Origin: Thermodesulfobacteriota bacterium
Lineage (GTDB): Bacteria > Desulfobacterota > SM23-61
Reading direction: 5' to 3'
Length of the DNA: 14,580 nucleotides
Assembly (NCBI GenBank): GCA_030018715.1
Contig: JASEHN010000028.1
Span: 1 to 14,580 of the forward strand
Shown here: piece after piece, positions 1 to 7,332 of the stretch
How positions within the stretch are numbered: the first letter of the stretch is position 1
Layout: each line of letters begins with the position of its first letter
Translations under genes and position numbers: made by a program
Notes under the pieces: model-generated
Database searches by the model: none
What the model saw: the letters and a program-made list of their open reading frames with translations, nothing else
What the model was told of the DNA's origin: nothing

Positions 1-41
1 TTCACATGCGGCTTCGTCCGCTCAAACTTCCGCTTCGACAT
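1..41 (-). CDS. tuf: Elongation factor Tu, N-terminal fragment (cut by window edge)
   Basis: Only the first 13 codons and two bases of the next are inside the window. They read MSKRKFERTKPHV, the very conserved N-terminus of EF-Tu, the GTPase that delivers aminoacyl-tRNA to the ribosomal A site in the cytoplasm. The ATG at 41-39 is preceded by a strong ribosome binding site (AAGGAGG, about 46-52). It lies 46 nt downstream of the fusA stop, the standard str-operon order fusA-tuf, so it is very probably co-transcribed with fusA. The G domain and the rest of the protein lie beyond the left edge, so intactness cannot be judged. Many bacteria carry two tuf copies; this would be the str-operon copy. 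Confidence 0.93.
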   Translation of the reverse strand, partial: MSKRKFERTKPHV

Positions 42-87
42 GTCCCCTCCTTTGCTTCTGCTTCATTGGCGGCGGTCTTGCACGCCT

Positions 88-2169
88 TTAGTTTTGACGG
101 GCTCGGGCGATGGCCTCTTCCGCAATCGCCGCTGGCACGCGTTCATAATGAGAAAACTGCATCGAGTAAGTAGCCCGCCCCTGGGTAGCGGAGCGAAGTT
201 TGGTGGCATAACCAAACATCTCCGCCAACGGCACTTTTGCTTCGATCCTCTGGGCGCCGTTCCGTATCTCCAGATGGGTGATTTTGCCCCGGCGCGAACC
301 GAGATCCCCGTTTACTTCTCCGGTGAACTCCTCGGGAACGATTACTTCCACGGCCATGATAGGCTCCAGAAGTACCGGCTGAGCCTGCCTTATTCCCTCT
401 TTAAATCCCATGGATCCGGCAATTTTAAAGGCCAATTCGGACGAATCGACTTCGTGGAAAGACCCATCCAGCAGAGTCACTTTTACATCTACAACCGGAT
501 AGCCCGCCAAAACCCCTCCATCCGCTGCTTCCCTTACTCCTTTTTCGACTGCCGGAATGAATTCCCGGGGAATGGTTCCCCCCTTGATGGCGTCCACAAA
601 TTGAAATTTTTCTCCGGGAGGCAAGGGCTCCACCTCCAGGAATACATGCCCGTACTGCCCTTTGCCGCCTGATTGGCGAACAAATCTTCCCTCGGAACGG
701 ACAGCCCGGGTAATCGTCTCCCGGTAAGCCACCATGGGTTTCCCCACATTGACCGGAACGCTAAACTCCCGCCTCAACCGATCGACGATAATTTCCAGAT
801 GCAGCTCGCCCATCCCGGAAATGATGCGCTGCCCGGTTTCAGCATCCGTGTGGTAATGGAAGGAGGGGTCTTCATTCCCTAACTTCTGAAATCCCTGGTC
901 CAGCTTCTCTTGATCTCCTTTGGCTTTGGGCTCGATGGCCATGGCAATGACCGGCTCCGGAAGGTCTATGGACTCCAGGACGAGGGGGTGATCTTCCTCG
1001 CAGAGGGTATCTCCAGTCTTCGTTCCTTTTAAACCGACGGCAGCCACGATTTCACCGGAACTGGCACTCTTGATTTCCTCGCGTTTATTGGCGTGCATCT
1101 TCAACAGGCGTCCGATTCGCTCCCGCTTTTTCTTGCTGGAATTGTAGATGGCTGAGCCGGAGGTCAGCATTCCCGAATAAATCCTAAGAAAAGTCAGCTG
1201 GCCGACGTAAGGGTCGGTCATGATTTTGAAGGCAATAGCGGATAAGGGAGAGCCATTGACGGGAGAACGCTCTTCTTCCAAGCCGTTTTCGGGATTGATT
1301 CCCCGGATTGGGGGAACATCGAGAGGAGAAGGGAGAAAATCAACTACGGCGTCGATAAGCAACTGGACCCCTTTATTCTTAAAAGCCGACCCACAGAGTA
1401 CAGGTACGATCTTCGCAGCTAAGGTGCCTTCACGTATTAAGGACTGAATTTCTTCCAAGGAAAACGATCCCCCGGCCAGATACTTTTCCATGAAGGAATC
1501 ATCCAGGTCTGCCAGACATTCGCATAGCGCCTCTCGATATACTTTAGCAATTTCCGCTAAATGCTCGGGAATCTCTTCCTCATGATATGAAGCTCCCAAG
1601 CTCCCTTCGTCGAAAATAATCGCTTTCATCCGCACGAGATCGATCACTCCCCGAAAATCTCCTTCTTCGCCCATGGGGAGCTGCAGGGGAAGCGGGTTGG
1701 CCCGGAAGCGTTCCCGGATCATCTGCACCACCCGCGGAAAGTCCGCTCCTATCCGATCCATCTTATTGACAAAGGCAATTCGCGGAATGCCGTATTTATC
1801 CGCTTGCCTCCAGACGGTCTCACTCTGCGGTTCTACGCCACCGACCCCGCAGAAGACGGCTACAGCTCCGTCTAAGACTCGCAGGCTGCGTTCCACTTCG
1901 ATGGTGAAATCGACATGGCCGGGAGTATCGATGATGTTGATGCGGTGGTTTCTCCAAAAACAAGTTGTCGCGGCCGAGGTAATGGTGATTCCCCTCTCCT
2001 GTTCTTGCTCCATCCAATCCATCACTGCCGTTCCGTCATGCACCTCTCCCAACTTATAGGAGACACCTGTATAATAGAGGATGCGCTCCGTTGTCGTCGT
2101 TTTGCCGGCGTCGATGTGCGCCATGATGCCGATATTTCGTGTTTTTTCTAATTCCAACCGATTTGCCAA
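88..2169 (-). CDS. fusA: Elongation factor G (translocase GTPase), TTG start
   Basis: EF-G catalyses GTP-driven translocation of tRNA and mRNA on the ribosome and, with ribosome recycling factor, subunit splitting. The 693 residues match the usual family length. The GTPase motifs are all present: G1 AHIDAGKT (17-24), G2 RGITI (59-63), G3 DTPGH (81-85), G4 NKMD (135-138) and G5 GSAF (260-263). Domains II to V follow, with the domain III motif SGMGELHLEI intact. The start is TTG at 2169-2167. An in-frame TAG lies at 2211-2209 and no ATG, GTG or TTG falls between, while the protein from this TTG aligns with the usual EF-G N-terminus (LEKTRNIGIMAHID). GAGG sits 10 nt upstream. It follows rpsG after 103 nt and precedes tuf. 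Position in the str operon argues for the canonical EF-G rather than a paralogue. Confidence 0.98.
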   Translation of the reverse strand: MANRLELEKTRNIGIMAHIDAGKTTTTERILYYTGVSYKLGEVHDGTAVMDWMEQEQERGITITSAATTCFWRNHRINIIDTPGHVDFTIEVERSLRVLDGAVAVFCGVGGVEPQSETVWRQADKYGIPRIAFVNKMDRIGADFPRVVQMIRERFRANPLPLQLPMGEEGDFRGVIDLVRMKAIIFDEGSLGASYHEEEIPEHLAEIAKVYREALCECLADLDDSFMEKYLAGGSFSLEEIQSLIREGTLAAKIVPVLCGSAFKNKGVQLLIDAVVDFLPSPLDVPPIRGINPENGLEEERSPVNGSPLSAIAFKIMTDPYVGQLTFLRIYSGMLTSGSAIYNSSKKKRERIGRLLKMHANKREEIKSASSGEIVAAVGLKGTKTGDTLCEEDHPLVLESIDLPEPVIAMAIEPKAKGDQEKLDQGFQKLGNEDPSFHYHTDAETGQRIISGMGELHLEIIVDRLRREFSVPVNVGKPMVAYRETITRAVRSEGRFVRQSGGKGQYGHVFLEVEPLPPGEKFQFVDAIKGGTIPREFIPAVEKGVREAADGGVLAGYPVVDVKVTLLDGSFHEVDSSELAFKIAGSMGFKEGIRQAQPVLLEPIMAVEVIVPEEFTGEVNGDLGSRRGKITHLEIRNGAQRIEAKVPLAEMFGYATKLRSATQGRATYSMQFSHYERVPAAIAEEAIARARQN

Positions 2170-2183
2170 AACCTTACTTCCTC
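2170..2183 (-). promoter_or_regulatory. Ribosome binding site that decides the fusA TTG start
   Basis: In mRNA sense GAGGAAG (2183-2177) and AAGG (2175-2172) precede TTG at 2169. GAGG is 10 nt from the start codon. With the in-frame stop at 2211-2209 and no alternative upstream initiator, this supports TTG at 2169 as the true start; the next in-frame candidate is a TTG at codon 5, which would shorten the conserved N-terminus. Confidence 0.65.
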
Positions 2184-2258
2184 TTCCTAAAAAAGAATAC
2201 TCTCTATCCTAATTTTCTCGGTTTTTCAGCCTGGACCTGCCCTCCCCTAAAAAAGAGA

Positions 2259-2264
2259 ATTATA
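2259..2264 (-). promoter_or_regulatory. Isolated perfect -10 hexamer in the rpsG-fusA gap (possible weak promoter)
   Basis: TATAAT is read on the minus strand just after the rpsG stop. The best -35 I can place at 16 to 18 nt upstream (ATTACC at 16 nt) matches the consensus at only three of six positions. The gap (2170-2272, 103 nt) is the longest inside the str operon, so an internal fusA promoter is possible, but an AT-rich stretch can give this hexamer by chance. Confidence 0.25.
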
Positions 2265-2272
2265 AACAGATT

Positions 2273-2743
2273 TCACCACCGGTAATGGGCGAAGGCCTTA
2301 TTGGCCTCGGCCATTTTATGGACATCTTCCCTCTTCTTAATCGCCCCTCCGCGGTTGTTTGCCCCATCGATCAGTTCCGCTGCCAGCTTTTCTTCCATGC
2401 TCTTTTCGGATCGTTCTTTGGCATAGAGAATCAACCAGCGAATGGCCAAGGCCGTCCGTCTTTCCGGGCGCACTTCCGTAGGAACCTGATAGGTCGCTCC
2501 CCCCACTCTGCGGGATTTGACTTCAATGATGGGTTTAACATTGTTCACGGACTTTTCGAAAAGCTTTAAAGGGTCTTCTTTGGTCCGTTCCCGGATGATT
2601 TCCATCGCCCGGTATAAAATCCGTTCGGCTACACTCTTCTTCCCCTGGTGCATAATGTTGTTGATGAACTTGGCCACCAACAAGTTTTTATACTTGGGGT
2701 CAGGAAGAATTCCACGCTTGGTTACAACGCGTCTTCTGGGCAT
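2273..2743 (-). CDS. rpsG: Small ribosomal subunit protein uS7
   Basis: S7 nucleates assembly of the 30S head by binding the 3' domain of 16S rRNA and lies near the exit-site tRNA and mRNA channel. From MPRRR the protein has 156 residues, a usual S7 length, and starts with the family's PRRR...KR...PDPKY pattern (1-18). Conserved stretches include FINNIMHQGKKS (26-37) and GGATYQVPTEVRP (81-93). The open frame extends 25 codons further upstream, but that part overlaps rpsL and is unlike S7. GAGG overlapping the rpsL stop codon sits just before the ATG at 2743-2741, fixing the start. The 7-nt gap to rpsL suggests translational coupling. In E. coli S7 represses its own translation by binding the rpsL-rpsG spacer; that spacer is long there and only 7 nt here, so the same mechanism is not evident. 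Confidence 0.98.
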   Translation of the reverse strand: MPRRRVVTKRGILPDPKYKNLLVAKFINNIMHQGKKSVAERILYRAMEIIRERTKEDPLKLFEKSVNNVKPIIEVKSRRVGGATYQVPTEVRPERRTALAIRWLILYAKERSEKSMEEKLAAELIDGANNRGGAIKKREDVHKMAEANKAFAHYRW

Positions 2744-2750
2744 GCGTTCC

Positions 2751-3122
2751 TCACTTCGGCCTTTTCGCGCCGTATTTTGAACGACTCTTCTTGCGGTTTT
2801 GCACTCCCACGGAATCAAGGGTACCCCGGATAATATGATACCGGACTCCGGGAAGGTCTTTCACTCGCCCACCCCGGATCAAAACCACGGAATGTTCTTG
2901 AAGGTTATGCCCTACCCCTGGGATGTAGGTAGTAATCTCGTAGCCGTTCGTCAGCCGCACCCGGGCCACTTTTCTCAATGCCGAGTTGGGCTTTTTGGGG
3001 GTGGAAGTATAAACTCGGAGGCAAACTCCCCGGCGTTGCGGAGAATTGGTCAACGCCGGCGCTGCTGTCTTGCGTTTTATCTTCTGGCGTCCGAGACGAA
3101 CCAGCTGATTAATTGTGGGCAT
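2751..3122 (-). CDS. rpsL: Small ribosomal subunit protein uS12
   Basis: S12 lies at the decoding centre of the 30S subunit, controls accuracy of codon reading and is the classical streptomycin-resistance target. The protein has 123 residues against 124 in E. coli and aligns without gaps through most of its length. It contains TPKKPNSALRKV (41-52) and LIRGGRVKDLPGVRYH (81-96). Lys43 and Lys88, where resistance substitutions occur, are the sensitive-type lysines. Asp89, methylthiolated by RimO in E. coli, is also present. GGAGG lies about 5 nt before the ATG. The gene is the first of the str operon and has its own near-consensus promoter in the 73-nt gap after rpoC. Confidence 0.99.
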   Translation of the reverse strand: MPTINQLVRLGRQKIKRKTAAPALTNSPQRRGVCLRVYTSTPKKPNSALRKVARVRLTNGYEITTYIPGVGHNLQEHSVVLIRGGRVKDLPGVRYHIIRGTLDSVGVQNRKKSRSKYGAKRPK

Positions 3123-3158
3123 TTATCCTCCAGATTTTCAACAACATCAAAATTTTTT

Positions 3159-3187
3159 ATTCTATCTTTTTTAAATCCCTTTGTCAA
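3159..3187 (-). promoter_or_regulatory. Sigma-70-type promoter of the str operon (rpsL-rpsG-fusA-tuf)
   Basis: On the minus strand TTGACA (3187-3182) is a perfect -35 box. It is followed by exactly 17 nt and by TAGAAT (3164-3159), a -10 box with five of six consensus bases. Upstream of the -35 the sequence is AT-rich (AATAAATCAA), which could act as an UP element. Transcription would start near 3152, giving a leader of about 30 nt before the rpsL ATG at 3122, with GGAGG inside it. The whole promoter fits into the 73-nt rpoC-rpsL gap; the -35 begins only 8 nt after the rpoC stop. No hairpin-plus-U-tract terminator precedes it, so readthrough from rpoC probably adds to its output. Confidence 0.85.
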
Positions 3188-3195
3188 TTGATTTA

Positions 3196-6100
3196 TTAAC
3201 TTTCATCTCTCCCGGAATTATCTTTTCCTTCTTCTTCCCCCTCTACTCGAATTCCCAAATTCCTGTATCGGGAAAGACCAGTTCCCGCCGGGATCAACCG
3301 TCCCAGAATCACGTTCTCTTTCAACCCGCGTAAGTGGTCCGTTTTACCGCTGATTGCGGCCTGAGTCAAAACTTTGGTGGTTTCCTGGAAAGAGGCGGCG
3401 GAGATGAAACTTTCCGTGCTTAAAGAGGCTTTGGTAATACCCAAAAGAAGGGGCTCGGCTACAGCAGGCCGCTTGTCCGCAGCTTTCAACTTTTCGTTTT
3501 CTTCCTCAAAGATATGCCGTTCCACATGTTCGCCGACCAGGAAATTGGAATCCCCCACTTCCTTGATCATCACCCGGCGGAGCATTTGCTTGACGATAAC
3601 CTCGATATGTTTGTCATTGATTTTCACGCCTTGCAGCCGGTAGACCTCCTGGACTTCATCGACTAAATACCGGGCTAAGTCCTCTACTCCCAGGATGGAA
3701 AGAATATCATGTGGGTTTGAAGACCCATCCATCAGGGCCTCGCCGGCCTTTACTCTTTCCCCTTCGTGCACGCTAATATGCTTCCCCTTGGGAATCGAAT
3801 ACTCTTTGGGCTCACCCACCTCGGGAGTAATGATCACCTTGCGTTTGCCCTTGGTGTCTTTGCCAAAAGATACCGTCCCCGTAATTTCACTGATGATAGC
3901 GAATTCCTTGGGTTTGCGGGCTTCGAAAAGCTCCGCTACTCGAGGCAACCCACCGGTGATATCTTTGGTTTTTGTTGTCTCCCGGGGAATTTTGGCGATC
4001 ACATCGCCCTGGTGCACCAAACCGCCTTCCGTTACAACGATATGGGCTCCCACCGGTAAAAGATACCTGGCCATGGCTTCTGATCCGTGGATTTTCAGGG
4101 TTCGCCCCCGTTCATCTTTTATGGACACCCGGGGCCGGGCTTCCGGATCCTTCGCCTCAGAGATGACCTTGGTTGAAAAACCGGTCACCTCATCCAACTG
4201 TTCCTGCATGGTCACGCCTTCGACAATGTCCCCAAATTTGATCCGCCCGGACGCTTCCGTTAAAATGGGGATCGTGTAAGGATCCCATTCGGCGATTAGG
4301 TCTCCCCCTTTGATGGACTGACCGTTTTCAATTTTAATCTTGGCGCCATAGATAATGGGATAGCGTTCCCGTTCTCTCCCGCTTTCGTCCACGATGGCCA
4401 ACTCCCCGTTCCGGTTCATGACTACCCAATTCCCTTCTTTATTCCGAACCGTGGAGAGATTGATAAATTTAACCCTTCCGTCGTTCCGGGGCTGTAAGGC
4501 GGTTTGCTCTGCCCGCCGGCTGGCCGTGCCCCCGATGTGGAAGGTGCGCATGGTCAACTGTGTTCCCGGCTCTCCGATGGATTGGGCAGCGATGATGCCC
4601 ACCGCTTCCCCGATGTTGACCATCTGGCCGCGGGCCAGGTCCCTTCCGTAGCACTTCACGCAGACCCCCCGCTTCGAACGGCAGGTCAGCACGGAGCGAA
4701 TCTTTACTTTTTCCAGGCCGGTATTTTCGATCTTCTCCACAAGTTTTTCGTCTATTTCTTCGTTGGCCGTGACGATGACTTCTTCGGTAAAGGGATCATA
4801 GATGTCTTCTAAAGCCACCCGCCCGAGGATTCGCTCTCCGATGGGTTCAATAATTTCTCCGCCTTCCACCAGGGGAGTCACGAAGATGCCCTCCAGCGTC
4901 CCGCAATCATCTTCGGCAATTACCACGTCCTGGGCTACGTCCACCAGCCTGCGGGTCAAATATCCGGAGTTGGCGGTTTTGAGCGCGGTATCCGCCAAGC
5001 CTTTACGCGCCCCATGCGTTGAAATAAAGTATTGCAATACCGTCAGCCCTTCCCGGAAATTAGCGGTAATGGGGGTCTCAATGATCTCGCCCGACGGCTT
5101 GGCCATTAACCCGCGCATGCCGGCCAGCTGGCGAATCTGCTGGGCGCTTCCCCGGGCGCCGGAGTCGGCCATCATGAAGATGGGATTGAAGGAAGGCACG
5201 CGTCTCTTCTTTCCGCTGGGGTCGGAGATCATAACGGTGCCCAGTTCTTCCAGGATCTCAAATCCGATGTTTTCGGTGACCTGAGCCCAGATGTCCACTA
5301 CTTTGTTATATCGCTCTCCGTCGGTGATTAATCCTTCTTTGTATTGGTTTTCGATTTCCAGGACTTCTTGATTGGCTTTTTGTAAAAGCTCTGCCTTCCG
5401 CGGGGGAATGACCATATCGTCGATGCAGATGGAAATGCCGGCCTGAGTGGCATAACGGTAACCCAAGTCCTTAAGCTGGTCGGCTAAGATGACCGTCTTT
5501 TTGTTCCCGGCAAAACGGTAGCATTGATCGACCAGCGCAGCCAGCTCCTTTTTGTTCAAAACTTTATTGATGAAAGAGAAAGGAATCTCCGGGGGCAGAA
5601 TTTCCCGCAACAAGACCCGGCCCACGGTAGTTTCCACCCTCTCAGCATGGCCGTTTTCACTCAGGCGAACTTTTATGGCCGCATGTAAATCCACTTCTCC
5701 GGCATCGTAAGCCATGCGCACTTCTTCCGGGCCGGAAAAGAGCTTCCCTGCCCCTTTGGCGTAAGGTTTCTCCCGGGTCATGTAATAGAGGCCCAGAACG
5801 ATGTCCTGGGTGGGTACGATAATCGGCTTGCCATGAGCCGGAGAGAGAATGTTATTAGTGGACATCATTAACACCCGGGCTTCAATCTGGGCTTCAATCG
5901 AGAGAGGAATGTGTACGGCCATTTGATCCCCATCGAAATCCGCGTTGAACGCTGAACAGACCAGCGGGTGCAACTGGATGGCCCTCCCCTCGATGAGGAT
6001 TGGCTCGAAAGCCTGAATGCCTAAGCGGTGTAAGGTGGGCGCCCGGTTGAGCATTACGGGATACTCGCGGACAATCTCGCTCAGCGTCTCCCAGACTTCA

Positions 6101-7326
6101 TCTTTTTCCTGCTCCACCATCTTTTTTGCGCTCTTGATGGTAGTTACATAACCTTTTTGTTCGAGGCGGTTGTAGATGAAAGGTTTAAAAAGCTCCAGAG
6201 CCATTTTCTTGGGGAGGCCGCATTGGTGAAGCCGTAAGTCTGGCCCTACGACTATCACCGACCTGCCGGAATAATCCACCCGCTTGCCTAATAGGTTTTG
6301 CCGGAATCGCCCCTGTTTTCCTTTAAGCATATCGGAAAGGGATTTGAGAGGCCTCCCGTTGGATCCCAGGATCGACCGCCCCCCCCGGCCGTTATCGAAC
6401 AGGGCATCCACGGCCTCCTGGAGCATGCGTTTCTCGTTGCGGATAATAATCTCGGGCGCGCTCAATTCTTGCAGGCGTCTTAGGCGATTATTGCGATTGA
6501 TCACCCGCCGGTACAGGTCATTCAGATCTGAAGTGGCAAACCGCCCTCCATCCAGGGGAACCAGGGGTCGCAAGTCAGGAGGGATGACGGGCATTACTTC
6601 CAAGATCATCCATTCCGGCTTGTTTCCCGAATCCTTGAAAGCATCCACGATCTTCAGACGCTTGGCGATTTTTTTCTTTTTTACTTCCGAGGTAGCGTCA
6701 CGCATTTCCTCCCGCAGCTGGTCGGATAGTTTCTCCACGTTCACTTTCCGCAAGAGTCCGCGGACGGCTTCGGCTCCCATTCCGGCCAAGAAGGAGTCCG
6801 GACCGTATTCTTCTATGGCTTTGCGGTATCGTTCGTCGCTTAAAAGCTCTCTCTCTTTAAGGGGCGTCTTTTTGGGATCGATGACCACATAGGCTTCGAA
6901 GTAAAGGGTTTTCTCCAACTCCCTAAGGGTGATGTCCAGCAGGTTGCCGATGCGGCTGGGAAGGCTTTTCAAAAACCAGATATGGGCCACCGGTGCGGCC
7001 AGTTCGATGTGCCCGAGGCGTTCCCGCCTCACCTTGGACTGAATGACTTCCACGCCGCATTTCTCGCAGACCACACCGCGATGTTTCATCCGCTTGTACT
7101 TGCCGCAGTTACACTCATAGTCCTTGGTCGGGCCGAAGATCTTGGCGCAGAATAAACCGTCCCGCTCCGGTTTAAAGGTTCGGTAATTGATCGTCTCCGG
7201 CTTCTTGACTTCCCCGTAAGACCAGGCGCGAATTTTTTCGGGGGATGCCAGAGATATGCGCACGGCATTGAAGGCCATCGGATATTTGGGTTTTTCAAAA
7301 AAGCTAAAAAGATCTTCCACAGCCAT
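3196..7326 (-). CDS. rpoC: DNA-directed RNA polymerase subunit beta-prime
   Basis: Beta-prime forms one pincer of the RNA polymerase clamp and carries the catalytic magnesium. The 1376 residues are close to E. coli (1407). The N-terminal zinc site is Cys72, 74, 87 and 90. The active-site loop NADFDGDQM spans 461-469, with Asp463, 465 and 467 holding the metal. The second zinc site is Cys808, 882, 889 and 892. The trigger-loop region begins with GEPGTQLTMRTFHIGGTAS (918-936) and is split by an insertion of about 185 residues before DITGGLPRVAELFEA (1122-1136), matching proteobacterial SI3 in place and size. The C-terminus keeps LKENVILGRLIPAGTG. The start ATG lies 6 nt after the rpoB stop with AAGGGGG just before it. 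The gene ends in tandem TAA stops. It is in the same reading frame as rpoB. Confidence 0.99.
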   Translation of the reverse strand: MAVEDLFSFFEKPKYPMAFNAVRISLASPEKIRAWSYGEVKKPETINYRTFKPERDGLFCAKIFGPTKDYECNCGKYKRMKHRGVVCEKCGVEVIQSKVRRERLGHIELAAPVAHIWFLKSLPSRIGNLLDITLRELEKTLYFEAYVVIDPKKTPLKERELLSDERYRKAIEEYGPDSFLAGMGAEAVRGLLRKVNVEKLSDQLREEMRDATSEVKKKKIAKRLKIVDAFKDSGNKPEWMILEVMPVIPPDLRPLVPLDGGRFATSDLNDLYRRVINRNNRLRRLQELSAPEIIIRNEKRMLQEAVDALFDNGRGGRSILGSNGRPLKSLSDMLKGKQGRFRQNLLGKRVDYSGRSVIVVGPDLRLHQCGLPKKMALELFKPFIYNRLEQKGYVTTIKSAKKMVEQEKDEVWETLSEIVREYPVMLNRAPTLHRLGIQAFEPILIEGRAIQLHPLVCSAFNADFDGDQMAVHIPLSIEAQIEARVLMMSTNNILSPAHGKPIIVPTQDIVLGLYYMTREKPYAKGAGKLFSGPEEVRMAYDAGEVDLHAAIKVRLSENGHAERVETTVGRVLLREILPPEIPFSFINKVLNKKELAALVDQCYRFAGNKKTVILADQLKDLGYRYATQAGISICIDDMVIPPRKAELLQKANQEVLEIENQYKEGLITDGERYNKVVDIWAQVTENIGFEILEELGTVMISDPSGKKRRVPSFNPIFMMADSGARGSAQQIRQLAGMRGLMAKPSGEIIETPITANFREGLTVLQYFISTHGARKGLADTALKTANSGYLTRRLVDVAQDVVIAEDDCGTLEGIFVTPLVEGGEIIEPIGERILGRVALEDIYDPFTEEVIVTANEEIDEKLVEKIENTGLEKVKIRSVLTCRSKRGVCVKCYGRDLARGQMVNIGEAVGIIAAQSIGEPGTQLTMRTFHIGGTASRRAEQTALQPRNDGRVKFINLSTVRNKEGNWVVMNRNGELAIVDESGRERERYPIIYGAKIKIENGQSIKGGDLIAEWDPYTIPILTEASGRIKFGDIVEGVTMQEQLDEVTGFSTKVISEAKDPEARPRVSIKDERGRTLKIHGSEAMARYLLPVGAHIVVTEGGLVHQGDVIAKIPRETTKTKDITGGLPRVAELFEARKPKEFAIISEITGTVSFGKDTKGKRKVIITPEVGEPKEYSIPKGKHISVHEGERVKAGEALMDGSSNPHDILSILGVEDLARYLVDEVQEVYRLQGVKINDKHIEVIVKQMLRRVMIKEVGDSNFLVGEHVERHIFEEENEKLKAADKRPAVAEPLLLGITKASLSTESFISAASFQETTKVLTQAAISGKTDHLRGLKENVILGRLIPAGTGLSRYRNLGIRVEGEEEGKDNSGRDES

Positions 7327-7332
7327 TCCCCC

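Noticed and set aside
40..672. A 210-residue open frame on the plus strand.
   Set aside because: It lies wholly antisense to fusA, resembles no family, has no ribosome binding site of note, and the minus-strand EF-G is certain.
937..1122. The RpoC trigger-loop insertion (protein residues 937-1122, not nucleotide positions) as a novel fused domain.
   Set aside because: Its place and size match the known SI3 insertion of proteobacterial beta-prime, so it is family-typical.
2744..2818. A 25-codon N-terminal extension of rpsG.
   Set aside because: It overlaps rpsL, does not look like S7, and a good ribosome binding site precedes the inner ATG, which gives the standard 156 residues.
3123..3195. 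A terminator after rpoC.
   Set aside because: The gap is AT-rich with no GC-rich stem before a U-tract; the sequence is better explained as a promoter and a short leader.
2809..4200. tRNA, CRISPR, insertion-sequence or attachment-site signals at the rpoC-str boundary, as a likely place for insertion.
   Set aside because: No repeats, inverted ends, integrase remnants or cloverleaf patterns were seen here or elsewhere in the window.
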